From Clostridia bacterium (lineage in GTDB: Bacteria; Bacillota; Clostridia; Oscillospirales; Acutalibacteraceae), in NCBI GenBank assembly GCA_017472225.1, contig JAFUQS010000004.1, positions 1 through 47,518 on the forward strand: DNA of 47,518 nt. The letters run 5' to 3'. The notes beneath the pieces were generated by a model that made no database searches, had not been told where the DNA came from, and saw only the letters and a list, made by a program, of their open reading frames with translations. Position 1 is the first letter of the stretch, and each line of letters begins with the position of its first letter. The position numbers and the translations under genes are program-made. Positions 40,472-47,518 of this stretch are shown here, one piece after another.

Positions 40472-41128
40472 ATGATTGGAAAAGATGTAAAGCCGGTTGA
40501 ATATTCCCGTAAAATTGATTTTTTCAACAGTCTCACTCATGCTGTGGGAGCTGTTCTGTCCGTGGTGGGGCTGATTATGCTCACACTCAGGGCTGAGGGA
40601 ACGAGATATGTTATCTCTGCCGTGGTATACGGTGCTGCTCTTGTTTCGGTTTATACCATATCCACGGTTTATCATGCACTTTCGCAGGGAGAAAGCAAAA
40701 GGCGGATGAGAATGGTTGACCATGCCACTGTTCCCTTTCTCATTGCGGGCACGGCGACACCGTGTGCCCTTATTTCTCTTTATGAGGTAAAGCCTGTTCT
40801 CGGTATATTGGTTTTTTCTTTGGGGTGGCTATGCGCTTTTTTCGGATTTTTTTCAAAGCTGTTCTTTTTTGAAAAACTGAAGGCTGTCACCATGGCAGTA
40901 TATATGGTAAGCGGATTTATTATGCTTTGCAGTGTTATTCCCGTTCATGACCGGATAAACATGGGTGCATTTTCTTATCTCGTTTACGGATGTGTGTTTT
41001 ATGTAATCGGTGCAATTCTTTGCGGACTCGGGGTGAAGCGGCCGTGGCTTCATGTGGTGTTTCATGTGTTTGTTCTTTTGGGCAGTGCATTCCACTTTTA
41101 TGTGATTTACAGCTTCGTTATAAAATAA
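40472..41128 (+). CDS. Hemolysin III family membrane protein
   Basis: The 218 aa protein with seven predicted membrane helices belongs to the HlyIII/PAQR superfamily. STVYHAL near residue 68, RMVDHATVPF near 86-95 and HVVFHVFVLLGSAFHF near the C-terminus carry the conserved Ser, Asp and His residues that form the metal site. Bacterial members are of uncertain role and some are linked to lipid hydrolase-type activity. GGAG is 10 nt upstream of ATG. It has its own promoter. Confidence 0.87.
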   Translation: MIGKDVKPVEYSRKIDFFNSLTHAVGAVLSVVGLIMLTLRAEGTRYVISAVVYGAALVSVYTISTVYHALSQGESKRRMRMVDHATVPFLIAGTATPCALISLYEVKPVLGILVFSLGWLCAFFGFFSKLFFFEKLKAVTMAVYMVSGFIMLCSVIPVHDRINMGAFSYLVYGCVFYVIGAILCGLGVKRPWLHVVFHVFVLLGSAFHFYVIYSFVIK

Positions 41129-41142
41129 TGAAAAGATATCGC

Positions 41143-41171
41143 TTTACATTTACTTTTTAAAGTGATATACT
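41143..41171 (+). promoter_or_regulatory. Promoter of the SulP gene
   Basis: TTTACA (41143-41148), a 17-nt spacer and TATACT (41166-41171), about 100 nt before the start. The long leader has no obvious fold. Confidence 0.6.
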
Positions 41172-41269
41172 TGCCTGTGCTTGCGTCTTGCAAGGCGAAA
41201 AAATTGCAAAGGCGTGTGAAATCGGATATTAGAGACATATCGTGTTCAAAAATAAAGGAGATGGGAAAA

Positions 41270-42925
41270 TTGAAAAATTTCTACTTAAAACCGAAGCTTT
41301 TTTCTGTGATGAAAAGCTATTCAAAGCAGCAATTCGGCAAGGATCTTGTTGCCGGTGTGATTGTTGCAATTATAGCTCTGCCCTTGTCAATAGCCCTGGC
41401 TCTTGCTTCAGGTGTTGAGCCTGCCTGCGGTATTTATACTGCAATTGCAGCGGGCTTTGCCGTATCCTTTTTCGGCGGCAGCAGAATTCAGATTGCCGGA
41501 CCTACGGCGGCTTTTGCATCAATTGTTGCGGGCATTGTGGCAACTCAGGGTATGGACGGTCTTTTTATTGCAACTATCATTGCGGGTATTCTGCTCATTC
41601 TTATGGGCGTTTTCAGATTCGGCTCGCTCATTAAGTTTATCCCGCACACAATTACAACGGGCTTTACCTCCGGTATTGCCGTGACTATTCTTGTGGGTCA
41701 GATAAAGGATTTCCTCGGTCTTACATATGCCGAAGGAGTAAAGCCGATTGAAACAATTGAAAAAATTGAAGCCAACATCGAAGCCATAAGCACCTTTTCA
41801 TGGCAAGCTCTTGTGGTGGGAGCGGTATGCCTTGCTATTCTGATTATTTATCCGAGATTTGAAAAGAAGCTGCCGCCTTCACTGATTGCCGTCGTTGTGG
41901 GAGCTCTTATGGTGGCATTTATTCCCGGCTTTGATGAGGGCGTTTTCACAATTCAGGATCTTTATACAATACCCTCAGGACTTCCGAAGGTGGATTTTGC
42001 CGGCATGGATTTCAGCTTTGAAAAGATATCGGCAGTTTTACCCGATGCCTTCACCATTGCAATTCTGGCGGCCATTGAGTCCCTTCTTTCCTGTGTTGTT
42101 GCCGACAGCATGGTTAATTCACGCCATAACTCAAATGCAGAGCTTGTGGGTCAGGGTATCGGAAACATTGCATCTGTACTGTTTGGCGGTATTCCTGCAA
42201 CGGGTGCCATTGCCAGAACGGCTGCAAATGCAAAAAACGGCGGCAGAACGCCTGTTGCCGGTATGGTTCATGCGGTTGTGCTTCTGCTTGTGCTTTTGTT
42301 CCTCATGCCTTATGCAGGACTTATTCCCATGCCTGCAATTGCAGCGATTCTGTTTATGGTTGCATATAATATGAGTGAGTGGAAGAAGTTTGTCCGCATT
42401 GTTAAAACTGCACCCAAGAGTGATATTCTCATTCTCGTTACCACCTTTGCTCTCACAATACTTTTTGACCTTGTTATTGCAATTGCGGTGGGCATGGTTC
42501 TTGCAGCAATGCTGTTTATGAAGCGTATGAGCGATGAGACCTCGGTTAACGGCTGGAAATATATTGATCCGGAAACTGATGAGGACAGTATCGACCTTAA
42601 AGCAGTGCCGAAGGATGTCAGAGTTTATGAAATCAGCGGACCGTTGTTTTTCGGTGCGGCAGATAAAATTCCTGCCATTATTCTTAAGGACTATACCCGG
42701 TGTCTTATTCTGAGAATGAGGGCAGTGCCTTCACTTGATGCCACGGCAATGAATGCACTTGAGGTGCTTCTGGAAAAATGTCAGAAGCAGAATGTACGGT
42801 TGATTTTATCCCATGTTAATGAACAGCCGCTGCAGGCAATGAAAAAATCAGGCTTCTTCGATGCCGTGGGAGAAGAAAACTTCTGCGCCCACATTGATGA
42901 GGCATTGAAAAAAGCAGAGAAATAA
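41270..42925 (+). CDS. SulP/SLC26-type anion transporter with C-terminal STAS domain
   Basis: The 551 aa protein has about 10-14 membrane helices. AGVIVAIIALPLSIALALASG near residue 29 and IQIAGPTAAFASIVAG near 77 are SulP signatures, and IARTAANAKNGG is another. A STAS regulatory domain ends the protein (about 445-551). The substrate could be sulfate, bicarbonate or another anion. The in-frame ATG at 41261 is directly adjacent to GGAG, so TTG 41270 (8 nt spacing) is preferred. The macro-domain gene follows 23 nt later and may be co-transcribed. Confidence 0.9.
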   Translation: MKNFYLKPKLFSVMKSYSKQQFGKDLVAGVIVAIIALPLSIALALASGVEPACGIYTAIAAGFAVSFFGGSRIQIAGPTAAFASIVAGIVATQGMDGLFIATIIAGILLILMGVFRFGSLIKFIPHTITTGFTSGIAVTILVGQIKDFLGLTYAEGVKPIETIEKIEANIEAISTFSWQALVVGAVCLAILIIYPRFEKKLPPSLIAVVVGALMVAFIPGFDEGVFTIQDLYTIPSGLPKVDFAGMDFSFEKISAVLPDAFTIAILAAIESLLSCVVADSMVNSRHNSNAELVGQGIGNIASVLFGGIPATGAIARTAANAKNGGRTPVAGMVHAVVLLLVLLFLMPYAGLIPMPAIAAILFMVAYNMSEWKKFVRIVKTAPKSDILILVTTFALTILFDLVIAIAVGMVLAAMLFMKRMSDETSVNGWKYIDPETDEDSIDLKAVPKDVRVYEISGPLFFGAADKIPAIILKDYTRCLILRMRAVPSLDATAMNALEVLLEKCQKQNVRLILSHVNEQPLQAMKKSGFFDAVGEENFCAHIDEALKKAEK

Positions 42926-42948
42926 TATTTGTTGAAAGAGGTGACAGA

Positions 42949-43980
42949 ATGCCCTTACAAATAATCAGGCAGGACATCACAAAAATGCGGGTTGACGCCA
43001 TAGTCAATCCGTCGAACACACTTCTTTATCCCACCGGAGGAACAGATCTTGTAATTCATACTGCGGCGGGCTCCGGACTTTTAAAAGCATGCGAAAAGCT
43101 TGGCGGTTGTCCCGTAGGCTCAGCAAAAATCACACCCGGATTCAGATTGCCCTGCAGGTATGTTATCCACACGGCAGGTCCTGTCTGGTATGAGGAAGAA
43201 GAACCTGAAAGGCTGCTCATTTCCTGCTATAACGAATGTCTTAAGCTTGCAAAGGAAAACAAATGCGAAAGCATTGCGTTTCCCTTGATTTCATCGGGAC
43301 TCTACGGATATCCGAAGGATCAGGTTCTGAAGGTCGCAATGAACACCATAAGCACATTTCTTTTTGATAATGAAATGACGGTTTATCTTGTGGTGTTTGA
43401 TAAAAAGGCTTATGAACTCAGCGAAAAGCTCTTTTCAGGTATCGAGTCCTACATCGACGATAATTATGTGCTGCGCTATTCCGATAATTACAGGGAAACT
43501 ACATATATACTCGGAAAAAGACAAGGGAATGCAATTGATTGCTGCGGCAGTGGTGAATTTCAAAACACTATGCCCATGCCGTGCAAGGCTGCCGCTCCCG
43601 TTGACAAAAAAAGTCTTGATGATTTTATCAGGCTTGATGAATCCTTTGCTTTGAAGCTTATGAAGCTTATCGATGCAAAGGGCATGAATGATGTTGAGTG
43701 CTATAAAAGAGCCAATGTCAGCAAACAGACATGGCATAAGCTGATGACAAACAAGAAGTATAAGCCGAACAAGAAAACGGCTGTTTCCTTTGCCATTGCC
43801 CTTGAACTGAGCCTTGAGGAAACACAAAATCTGCTTGCTTCTGTCGGCTTTGTTCTTTCAGACAGCAGCCTTTCTGATGTCATTATCAAATACTGTCTTG
43901 AAAATGAAATTTATGATGTTTTTGAAATTGACTCGGCTCTTTTCAAGTACGATCAGGAAACACTTTTTTCCACAATTTAA
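42949..43980 (+). CDS. Macro domain protein with C-terminal HTH-like helical domain
   Basis: The 343 aa protein has an N-terminal macro domain (about 1-170) that binds or hydrolyses ADP-ribose derivatives: DAIVNPSN near 16-23, HTAAGSGLL near 37-45, YVIHTAGP and FPLISSGLYGYP. A linker follows (about 170-220). A C-terminal helical domain (about 220-330) contains SKQTWHKLM and a YKPNKKTAVSFAIALELS helix, suggesting an XRE-like fold. Its position 23 nt after SulP and upstream of an ADP-ribosylglycohydrolase points to ADP-ribosylation-related regulation. AGAGGTG precedes the start. Confidence 0.78.
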   Translation: MPLQIIRQDITKMRVDAIVNPSNTLLYPTGGTDLVIHTAAGSGLLKACEKLGGCPVGSAKITPGFRLPCRYVIHTAGPVWYEEEEPERLLISCYNECLKLAKENKCESIAFPLISSGLYGYPKDQVLKVAMNTISTFLFDNEMTVYLVVFDKKAYELSEKLFSGIESYIDDNYVLRYSDNYRETTYILGKRQGNAIDCCGSGEFQNTMPMPCKAAAPVDKKSLDDFIRLDESFALKLMKLIDAKGMNDVECYKRANVSKQTWHKLMTNKKYKPNKKTAVSFAIALELSLEETQNLLASVGFVLSDSSLSDVIIKYCLENEIYDVFEIDSALFKYDQETLFSTI

Positions 43981-44025
43981 AAGTCAATTGCAGATTGACC
44001 AAATGAAAAAATAAAAAAGCTATAC

Positions 44026-44069
44026 TATGGTTGTAAGGTTGCAAAACACCTTGCAGCCATAATTTTTTT
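44026..44069 (+). terminator. Terminator between the macro and ARH genes
   Basis: A 14-bp stem with two G-T pairs (arms 44026-44039 and 44048-44061) is followed by seven T (44063-44069). It ends the macro-gene transcript or attenuates readthrough into the next gene. A possible TATACT (44021-44026) overlaps it but has no well-spaced -35. Confidence 0.75.
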
Positions 44070-44085
44070 GCAGGAGGTATACACT

Positions 44086-44880
44086 ATGACAGGTGCAATT
44101 ATCGGCGATATCGTCGGCTCGAGATTTGAATTCAATAATCATAAATCAAAGGAATTTGATTTGTTCACTTCAAAATGCTTTTTCACAGATGATACGGTTA
44201 TGACCTTAGCAGTTGCAAAGGCGCTTTGCGGGTATGACAAAATCACGGACTGCGAGAAATTCAAGAAAACTCTCATCAGATGTATGCATGAGGTCGGTAT
44301 TCATTATCCTTATTGTGGCTACGGAGGAAGATTCCGCAGATGGATAATGAACAAGAATACAGAGCCTTATAACAGCTTCGGAAACGGTTCGGCAATGAGA
44401 GTTTCACCGGTGGCATGGTATGCTGAAAGCCTTGAGGAAGCAGAAAAGCTCGCCAAAGCAACAGCCGAGGTAACCCACAATCATCCGGAGGGCATAAAGG
44501 GTGCTGTCAGTGTTACGGGGGCAATTTTCCTTGCAAGAACAGGTCACACAATGGATGAAATCAAGAGATACGCTTCAAGGTTTTATACAATCGATTTTAC
44601 TCTTGATGAAATCAGAGACGCCTACGGATTTTACGAAACCTGTCAGCAGTCCGTTCCTCAGGCATTTGAGGCATTCTTTGAATCAACGGACTTTGAAGAT
44701 GCCGTAAGAAATGCAGTATCCATCGGCGGTGACAGCGATACCATAGCTGCAATAACCGGCTCAATTGCAGAAGCTTTTTACGGTATCAGTGACGGGCTTA
44801 AGAAAAGGGCAGTGTCCTGTCTGGACGAAAGACTGTTTAATATCTATATTGATTTTATAAACAAAACGGAGGTAAATTAA
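44086..44880 (+). CDS. ADP-ribosylglycohydrolase (ARH/DraG family)
   Basis: The 264 aa enzyme removes ADP-ribose from modified proteins or other acceptors. GAIIGDIVGSRFE at the N-terminus, FTDDTVMT (metal-binding) near 36-43, GNGSAMRVSPVA near 99-110 and GGDSDTIAAITGSIAEAFYG near 218-237 are the metal and substrate motifs of the family. The start ATG 44086 has CAGGAGGT upstream. A vWA gene starts 1 nt after its stop. Pairing with a macro domain protein argues for a genuine ADP-ribose function rather than a general hydrolase. Confidence 0.88.
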   Translation: MTGAIIGDIVGSRFEFNNHKSKEFDLFTSKCFFTDDTVMTLAVAKALCGYDKITDCEKFKKTLIRCMHEVGIHYPYCGYGGRFRRWIMNKNTEPYNSFGNGSAMRVSPVAWYAESLEEAEKLAKATAEVTHNHPEGIKGAVSVTGAIFLARTGHTMDEIKRYASRFYTIDFTLDEIRDAYGFYETCQQSVPQAFEAFFESTDFEDAVRNAVSIGGDSDTIAAITGSIAEAFYGISDGLKKRAVSCLDERLFNIYIDFINKTEVN

Positions 44881-44881
44881 C

Positions 44882-45532
44882 ATGAAAAACAACATTACAG
44901 AATTGGTATTCATCCTTGACAAAAGCGGCTCAATGGCAGGTCTTGAGAGTGATACTATCGGCGGATTTAATGCAATGCTTGAAAAGCAGAAGAAGGTAGA
45001 CGGTGAATGCTTTGTTTCAACGGTACTTTTCAGCAATTACAGTGAAGTGCTTCACGACAGAAAAAAGCTCACCGATATTTCTCCTTTGAGCGACAGAGAT
45101 TATCAGGTGGGCGGTTGCACGGCTCTTATTGATGCTCTCGGCGGAGCAATCCGTCACATCGGTAATATTCACAAATATGCAAGGCCTGAGGATGTGCCTG
45201 AGCATACAATGTTCATTATCACCACTGACGGTATGGAAAATGCGAGTCAGCGATATACAAGTGATGATGTCAAAAAAATGATAGAGCGACAAAAAGAAAA
45301 ATACGGCTGGGAGTTCCTTTTCATTGGAGCCAATATCGATGCTGTTGAAACTGCAAAGCATTATGGTATTGACGAGGACAGAGCAGTTAATTACAACGCC
45401 GATGCCGAGGGAACGGGAATACTTTACGAGTCGGTGGCGCAAGCTGTTTGCTGTGTAAGAAAGCAGGCGCCGATCGGTAACAATTGGCGTGAGAAAATCG
45501 ATGAGGACTACAGAAAAAGAGGTAAGAAATAA
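44882..45532 (+). CDS. vWA (von Willebrand factor A) domain protein
   Basis: The 216 aa soluble vWA domain has a MIDAS motif DKSGSMAG near residues 13-20, the Thr site in GGCTALIDALGGAI near 78-90, and TTDGMEN near 118-124. It is a metal-dependent protein-protein interaction module. The start overlaps the ribosome binding site context of the ARH end (GGAGGTAAATTAAC). It resembles the stand-alone vWA proteins often encoded beside TerD/macro/ARH-type stress systems, which is a comparison from memory. Its partner is unknown. Confidence 0.85.
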   Translation: MKNNITELVFILDKSGSMAGLESDTIGGFNAMLEKQKKVDGECFVSTVLFSNYSEVLHDRKKLTDISPLSDRDYQVGGCTALIDALGGAIRHIGNIHKYARPEDVPEHTMFIITTDGMENASQRYTSDDVKKMIERQKEKYGWEFLFIGANIDAVETAKHYGIDEDRAVNYNADAEGTGILYESVAQAVCCVRKQAPIGNNWREKIDEDYRKRGKK

Positions 45533-45638
45533 TAAAAACAAAGTGACTGATTATATCATAAAGCCATAAATCAAACGAGGTTATTGTGCTTTTATAATGT
45601 CAAGCAAAATCATAATTAACTCTGATTTTGAAAGTGAA

Positions 45639-45660
45639 GCCGCCTGATTGCTCAGGCGGC
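45639..45660 (-). terminator. Terminator of the 82-aa gene
   Basis: GCCGCCTGA/TCAGGCGGC hairpin (45639-45647 with 45652-45660), just beyond the minus-strand stop. The U-run is modest. Confidence 0.65.
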
Positions 45661-45667
45661 TTGCGGC

Positions 45668-45916
45668 TTATTCAAAGTATTCGGAAACATCAGTCTTATT
45701 GTTGTACTGTTTTCTTACGTGAACAACAACAGAGCCATCCTCCTGCTCAACAGTATCAAGAATCTGATATCTGGTCTTTGCACGTTCGAGAGTCGCTTTG
45801 TAATGCTCGATTTCTTCTTTGTTGATTGTAAGCGCACGATCTTTGCTATAGCCCATTTCGGGCTTCTGTGCGAAAACCAAGGTCTGAAGAATACAGGCAG
45901 CTTTAACACGCTTCAC
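45668..45916 (-). CDS. Conserved hypothetical protein (82 aa)
   Basis: The 82 aa protein begins MKRVKAACIL and contains INKEEIEHYKATLERAKTRYQI, a helical segment, followed by a beta-like acidic half ending YNNKTDVSEYFE. I recall similarly built small proteins in many Clostridia but know no function. The start is GTG 45916 with AAGGAGGTG directly upstream. A structured leader of about 144 nt precedes it. Regulation by that leader is possible. Confidence 0.72.
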   Translation of the reverse strand: MKRVKAACILQTLVFAQKPEMGYSKDRALTINKEEIEHYKATLERAKTRYQILDTVEQEDGSVVVHVRKQYNNKTDVSEYFE

Positions 45917-46075
45917 AGTAACACCTCCTTTTTGGCACAATACATTACGGCAGAAATATTAGACCTATAATGCAGAGAGGTGTTCGAGCGAAACTTTGAG
46001 TTGATGCCACGGCTGCCGTCGAAGCATCGGCTGAAAGCACTCCCTTGGTAGCTTGCTACAATAATAATTATAGCA
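45917..46075 (-). ncRNA. Candidate structured leader RNA of the 82-aa gene
   Basis: The minus-strand promoter has TGC-TATAAT (46067-46075). The leader of about 144 nt contains several inverted repeats: GTAG/CTAC near its 5' end, GATGC/GCATC inside GAGT/ACTC (46024-46041 region), GCCG/CGGC, and a GTTTCG/CGAAC stem. Together with divergent transcription this looks like a regulated leader. No known riboswitch or T-box signature was recognised, so the call is tentative. Confidence 0.4.
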
Positions 46076-46105
46076 TGAAATTCCGAAAAAAATCACGCAA
46101 AAAAC

Positions 46106-46134
46106 TTTGATTTTTTTTAATTCTATGCTATAAT
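46106..46134 (+). promoter_or_regulatory. Promoter of the DUF2798 leader
   Basis: TTTGAT (46106-46111), a 17-nt spacer and TATAAT with extended TGC (46129-46134). It is divergent from the 82-aa gene promoter. Confidence 0.7.
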
Positions 46135-46161
46135 ATACAAAAATAAATATGGCTTATGAAC

Positions 46162-46230
46162 GACACACGTTGCACCCTTTGGTGCGTAAATCTGATTACG
46201 GTACAAAGGATTTACAGGTGTGTCTTTTTT
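46162..46230 (+). ncRNA. Candidate riboswitch/attenuator leader RNA
   Basis: Between promoter and start codon a 63-nt element folds as an outer stem GACACAC/GTGTGTC (46162-46168 with 46218-46224). It encloses two helices, GCACC/GGTGC (46172-46176 with 46181-46185) and GTAAATC/GATTTAC (46186-46192 with 46209-46215), and is followed by TTTTTT at 46225-46230. CCTTTG in the first hairpin and CAAAGG in the second can pair as a kissing or pseudoknot contact. The outer stem plus U-run would terminate transcription. No known riboswitch family is recognised. Confidence 0.65.
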
Positions 46231-46251
46231 ATGCCCAAAAGGAGATTTATT

Positions 46252-46836
46252 ATGCCGAGAAATCAATTTCAAAGAATGGTATTTGCATTCATTACCGTTG
46301 TAATTACAGTTCACGCTTATGTCTTTTTCAGTCTGTATGTTATCCACGGTGGGATGTTCAAGGAGCTTACCGGAGAAGCAGGGGTGCTTGCCGCCATCAA
46401 CAAAATGGGCGGTGTGCCTGTGTTTGGTATTCCTGTTCCGATTTGGGCGGTTGTTCTGATTGAGTTTGCATTAGCCTTTACTCTTGAAAACCTTTTAGGT
46501 TCGCCGCTTTCCTTCAGGCTCGCCTGCAAAAACTTTGATCCTCGCACGACTCATCCCGTTCTTTTTGAAACGGCGATTATCTGTGCAACCGTGGGTATTA
46601 TGTGTCCTGCGATGAGCTTTATTGCTGCTTTCCTTTATTATAATTATGGGGCAGGATTTAATATGTGGACTCTGCTTGCCGATTGGCTCAAGCTCGTTTG
46701 CTTTAACTTTCCTTTTGCATTCTTTACGCAGCTTTTCTTCATTCAGCCTGCGGTAAGAACAATCTTCAAGTTTTTGTTTGCAAAAGATATTAAAAGCCGT
46801 GAAAAAAGTACAGAGGAAGCAACGGCTGAAGCATAA
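46252..46836 (+). CDS. DUF2798-type membrane protein
   Basis: The 194 aa protein has four membrane helices (about 8-30, 58-78, 105-130, 145-168) in the arrangement of two DUF2798-like repeats. MPRNQFQRMVFAFITVVI at the start and an FPFAFFTQLFFIQPAVRTIF segment near the end match the family pattern, and a charged tail ends in AEATAEA-like sequence. It is probably a transporter or membrane sensor; function is unknown. The start ATG 46252 has AAAGGAG upstream, inside a leader that may act as riboswitch or attenuator. Confidence 0.7.
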   Translation: MPRNQFQRMVFAFITVVITVHAYVFFSLYVIHGGMFKELTGEAGVLAAINKMGGVPVFGIPVPIWAVVLIEFALAFTLENLLGSPLSFRLACKNFDPRTTHPVLFETAIICATVGIMCPAMSFIAAFLYYNYGAGFNMWTLLADWLKLVCFNFPFAFFTQLFFIQPAVRTIFKFLFAKDIKSREKSTEEATAEA

Positions 46837-46870
46837 ATAAAAACATTTTAACATATTGATTTTAATCAGA

Positions 46871-46919
46871 AAAGGGAAGATCAGGCAAATGATGTTGCTG
46901 AATCTTCTCTTTCTTTTTT
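46871..46919 (+). terminator. Terminator of the DUF2798 gene
   Basis: AAAGGGAAGAT/ATCTTCTCTTT arms (46871-46881 with 46902-46912, one G-T) followed by TTTTTT. Confidence 0.75.
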
Positions 46920-47090
46920 GTTCCGCTGATACGATACACCTTGTCGGTTGTTGGCATCTGTGAAACTTCACTTGAAAAATGAGGGTATGCTGAAATGCAC
47001 AACGCTGAATTTAACTATGGAATTTTGAACATGAAAAAGCACCCTTAAGGTGCTTAAGTCAACCGGTATGTTGTTTTGGGGTATAATAAA

Positions 47091-47111
47091 AACCGCCCAG
47101 GGTGGACGGTT
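47091..47111 (-). terminator. Terminator of the 42-aa gene
   Basis: On the minus strand AACCGTCC/GGGCGGTT arms (one T-G pair) followed by TTTTT. Confidence 0.65.
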
Positions 47112-47116
47112 AAAGG

Positions 47117-47245
47117 TTATATGTTTTTCAGCCTTTCTATTTCAGCGTTTAAAATTTTATCGCACTCTTCCGGTGTTTTATCAAGTATTTTATATGTTTC
47201 GTTATCATCTTCAACATACTTGTCATATTCTATATTATAACTCAT
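47117..47245 (-). CDS. Small acidic hypothetical protein (42 aa)
   Basis: ATG 47245 to TAA 47117-47119 encodes 42 residues, MSYNIEYDKYVEDDNETYKI and a helical end ILNAEIERLKNI. It is acidic, without signal peptide or Cys motif. Its ATG overlaps the TGA of the shifted frame of the upstream gene in an ATGA junction, the usual sign of a coupled operon. No family is recognised; a small accessory or immunity-type protein of the upstream gene is possible. Confidence 0.65.
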   Translation of the reverse strand: MSYNIEYDKYVEDDNETYKILDKTPEECDKILNAEIERLKNI

Positions 47246-47518
47246 ACCTCATACCTCTTGAATTCAAAATCATATATTTCAGACAATTCATTAAATTCTT
47301 TATCTTCATCAGTAATTTTACTATAAATTCTATGCCTTCTCTACACTGTTCTGAATCACACATATTAAAAAATAAACGATTATTGTTATCCGTTATGTAA
47401 TCGGCTGCGCCGAAGAGGTCTGTATAGTCCTCGGTTGTGCAGCCTTTCACAAAGATATGACAAACTCTCTTGTCATTCTCTGTGGTAATAAAAATTCTCT
47501 CAACAACGGTTGAGATTA
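47242..47518 (-). pseudogene. Partial, frameshifted CDS at the window edge
   Basis: Read from the window end on the minus strand, the frame starting near 47516 encodes ...VERIFITTENDKRVCHIF and on to CDSEQCREGIEF (about 47330), then loses its character. The +2 frame from there (YSKITDEDKEFNELSEIYDF) is clearly coding-like and ends at TGA 47242-47244, in ATGA overlap with the 42-aa gene. A one-base deletion or two-base insertion around 47316-47332, or a sequence error, explains this. The 5' end lies outside the window. No family is recognised. Confidence 0.55.

Larger units (their letters stand above)
46837..47116. other. 280-nt region without a clear gene
   Basis: It holds the terminator of the DUF2798 gene (46871-46919), a small GCACC/GGTGC hairpin (47037-47055) and, at 47091-47111, the terminator of the 42-aa gene. 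No supportable coding frame was seen. Confidence 0.6.

Overview
The window reads as a chromosomal contig from a gut-type Clostridia bacterium, most likely Oscillospirales/Ruminococcaceae-like. The grounds are AGGAGG-type ribosome binding sites, TTGACA/TATAAT promoters, moderate GC content, and Gram-positive families such as BlaI/BlaR1, AI-2E permease, CarD-like factors, and Clostridia-type FAD/Rieske and enoate-reductase proteins. This placement is inference, because no rRNA or tRNA gene lies in the window.

Layout. 1-8.6 kb: end of a repeat-associated ORF, a linear-amide (Ntn) hydrolase, a GH31 glycosidase divergent from a DUF2804 gene, a YjdF-like membrane protein, a tiny His-repeat membrane peptide, and a thioredoxin / FAD-Rieske oxidoreductase / small acidic protein cluster. 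8.6-21 kb: a BlaI/BlaR1 pair behind an inverted-repeat operator, a short SDR, TrkA-TrkH potassium uptake, an AI-2E permease, homoserine dehydrogenase plus aspartate kinase, and an ABC exporter. 21.1-28.1 kb: a compact, uninterrupted phage head module on the minus strand (terminase small and large subunits, portal, protease/scaffold, decoration, major capsid, two connector-like proteins, and a tail-completion/fibre fusion). It has no tail tube, tape measure, lysis, integrase or repressor genes. 28.3-29.1 kb: three tandem genes for 35-39 aa anionic amphipathic peptides, then mfd. 33-37.8 kb: an XRE membrane regulator and an Old-Yellow-Enzyme / aconitase-X operon. 38-40.2 kb: three more small-peptide genes, a CarD-like factor and a cytidylate-kinase-like protein. 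40.4-47.5 kb: hemolysin III, a SulP transporter, a macro-domain / ADP-ribosylglycohydrolase / vWA cluster, and two small genes with structured leaders. The window ends in a frameshifted partial gene.

The most unusual content is a family of at least six, probably seven, very small peptide genes (32-49 aa) that are too short for normal gene calling. Four promoter regions of this family share one architecture: an ATGAA box, 18 nt, TTGACA, 17 nt, a TATAAT-type box, a leader hairpin and a strong ribosome binding site. The first three peptide genes sit directly beside, and divergent from, the head-only phage module. A second notable element is a compact three-helix leader RNA ending in a U-run before a DUF2798 gene (46150-46230), which looks like an attenuator or riboswitch. 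A third is the macro-domain / ADP-ribosylglycohydrolase / vWA cluster.

Start sites were refined by ribosome binding site where possible. Several genes appear to use TTG or GTG (AI-2E permease, portal, enoate reductase, SulP, one connector, the 82 aa protein). All functions are assigned from visible motifs and remembered family features; no database search was run.
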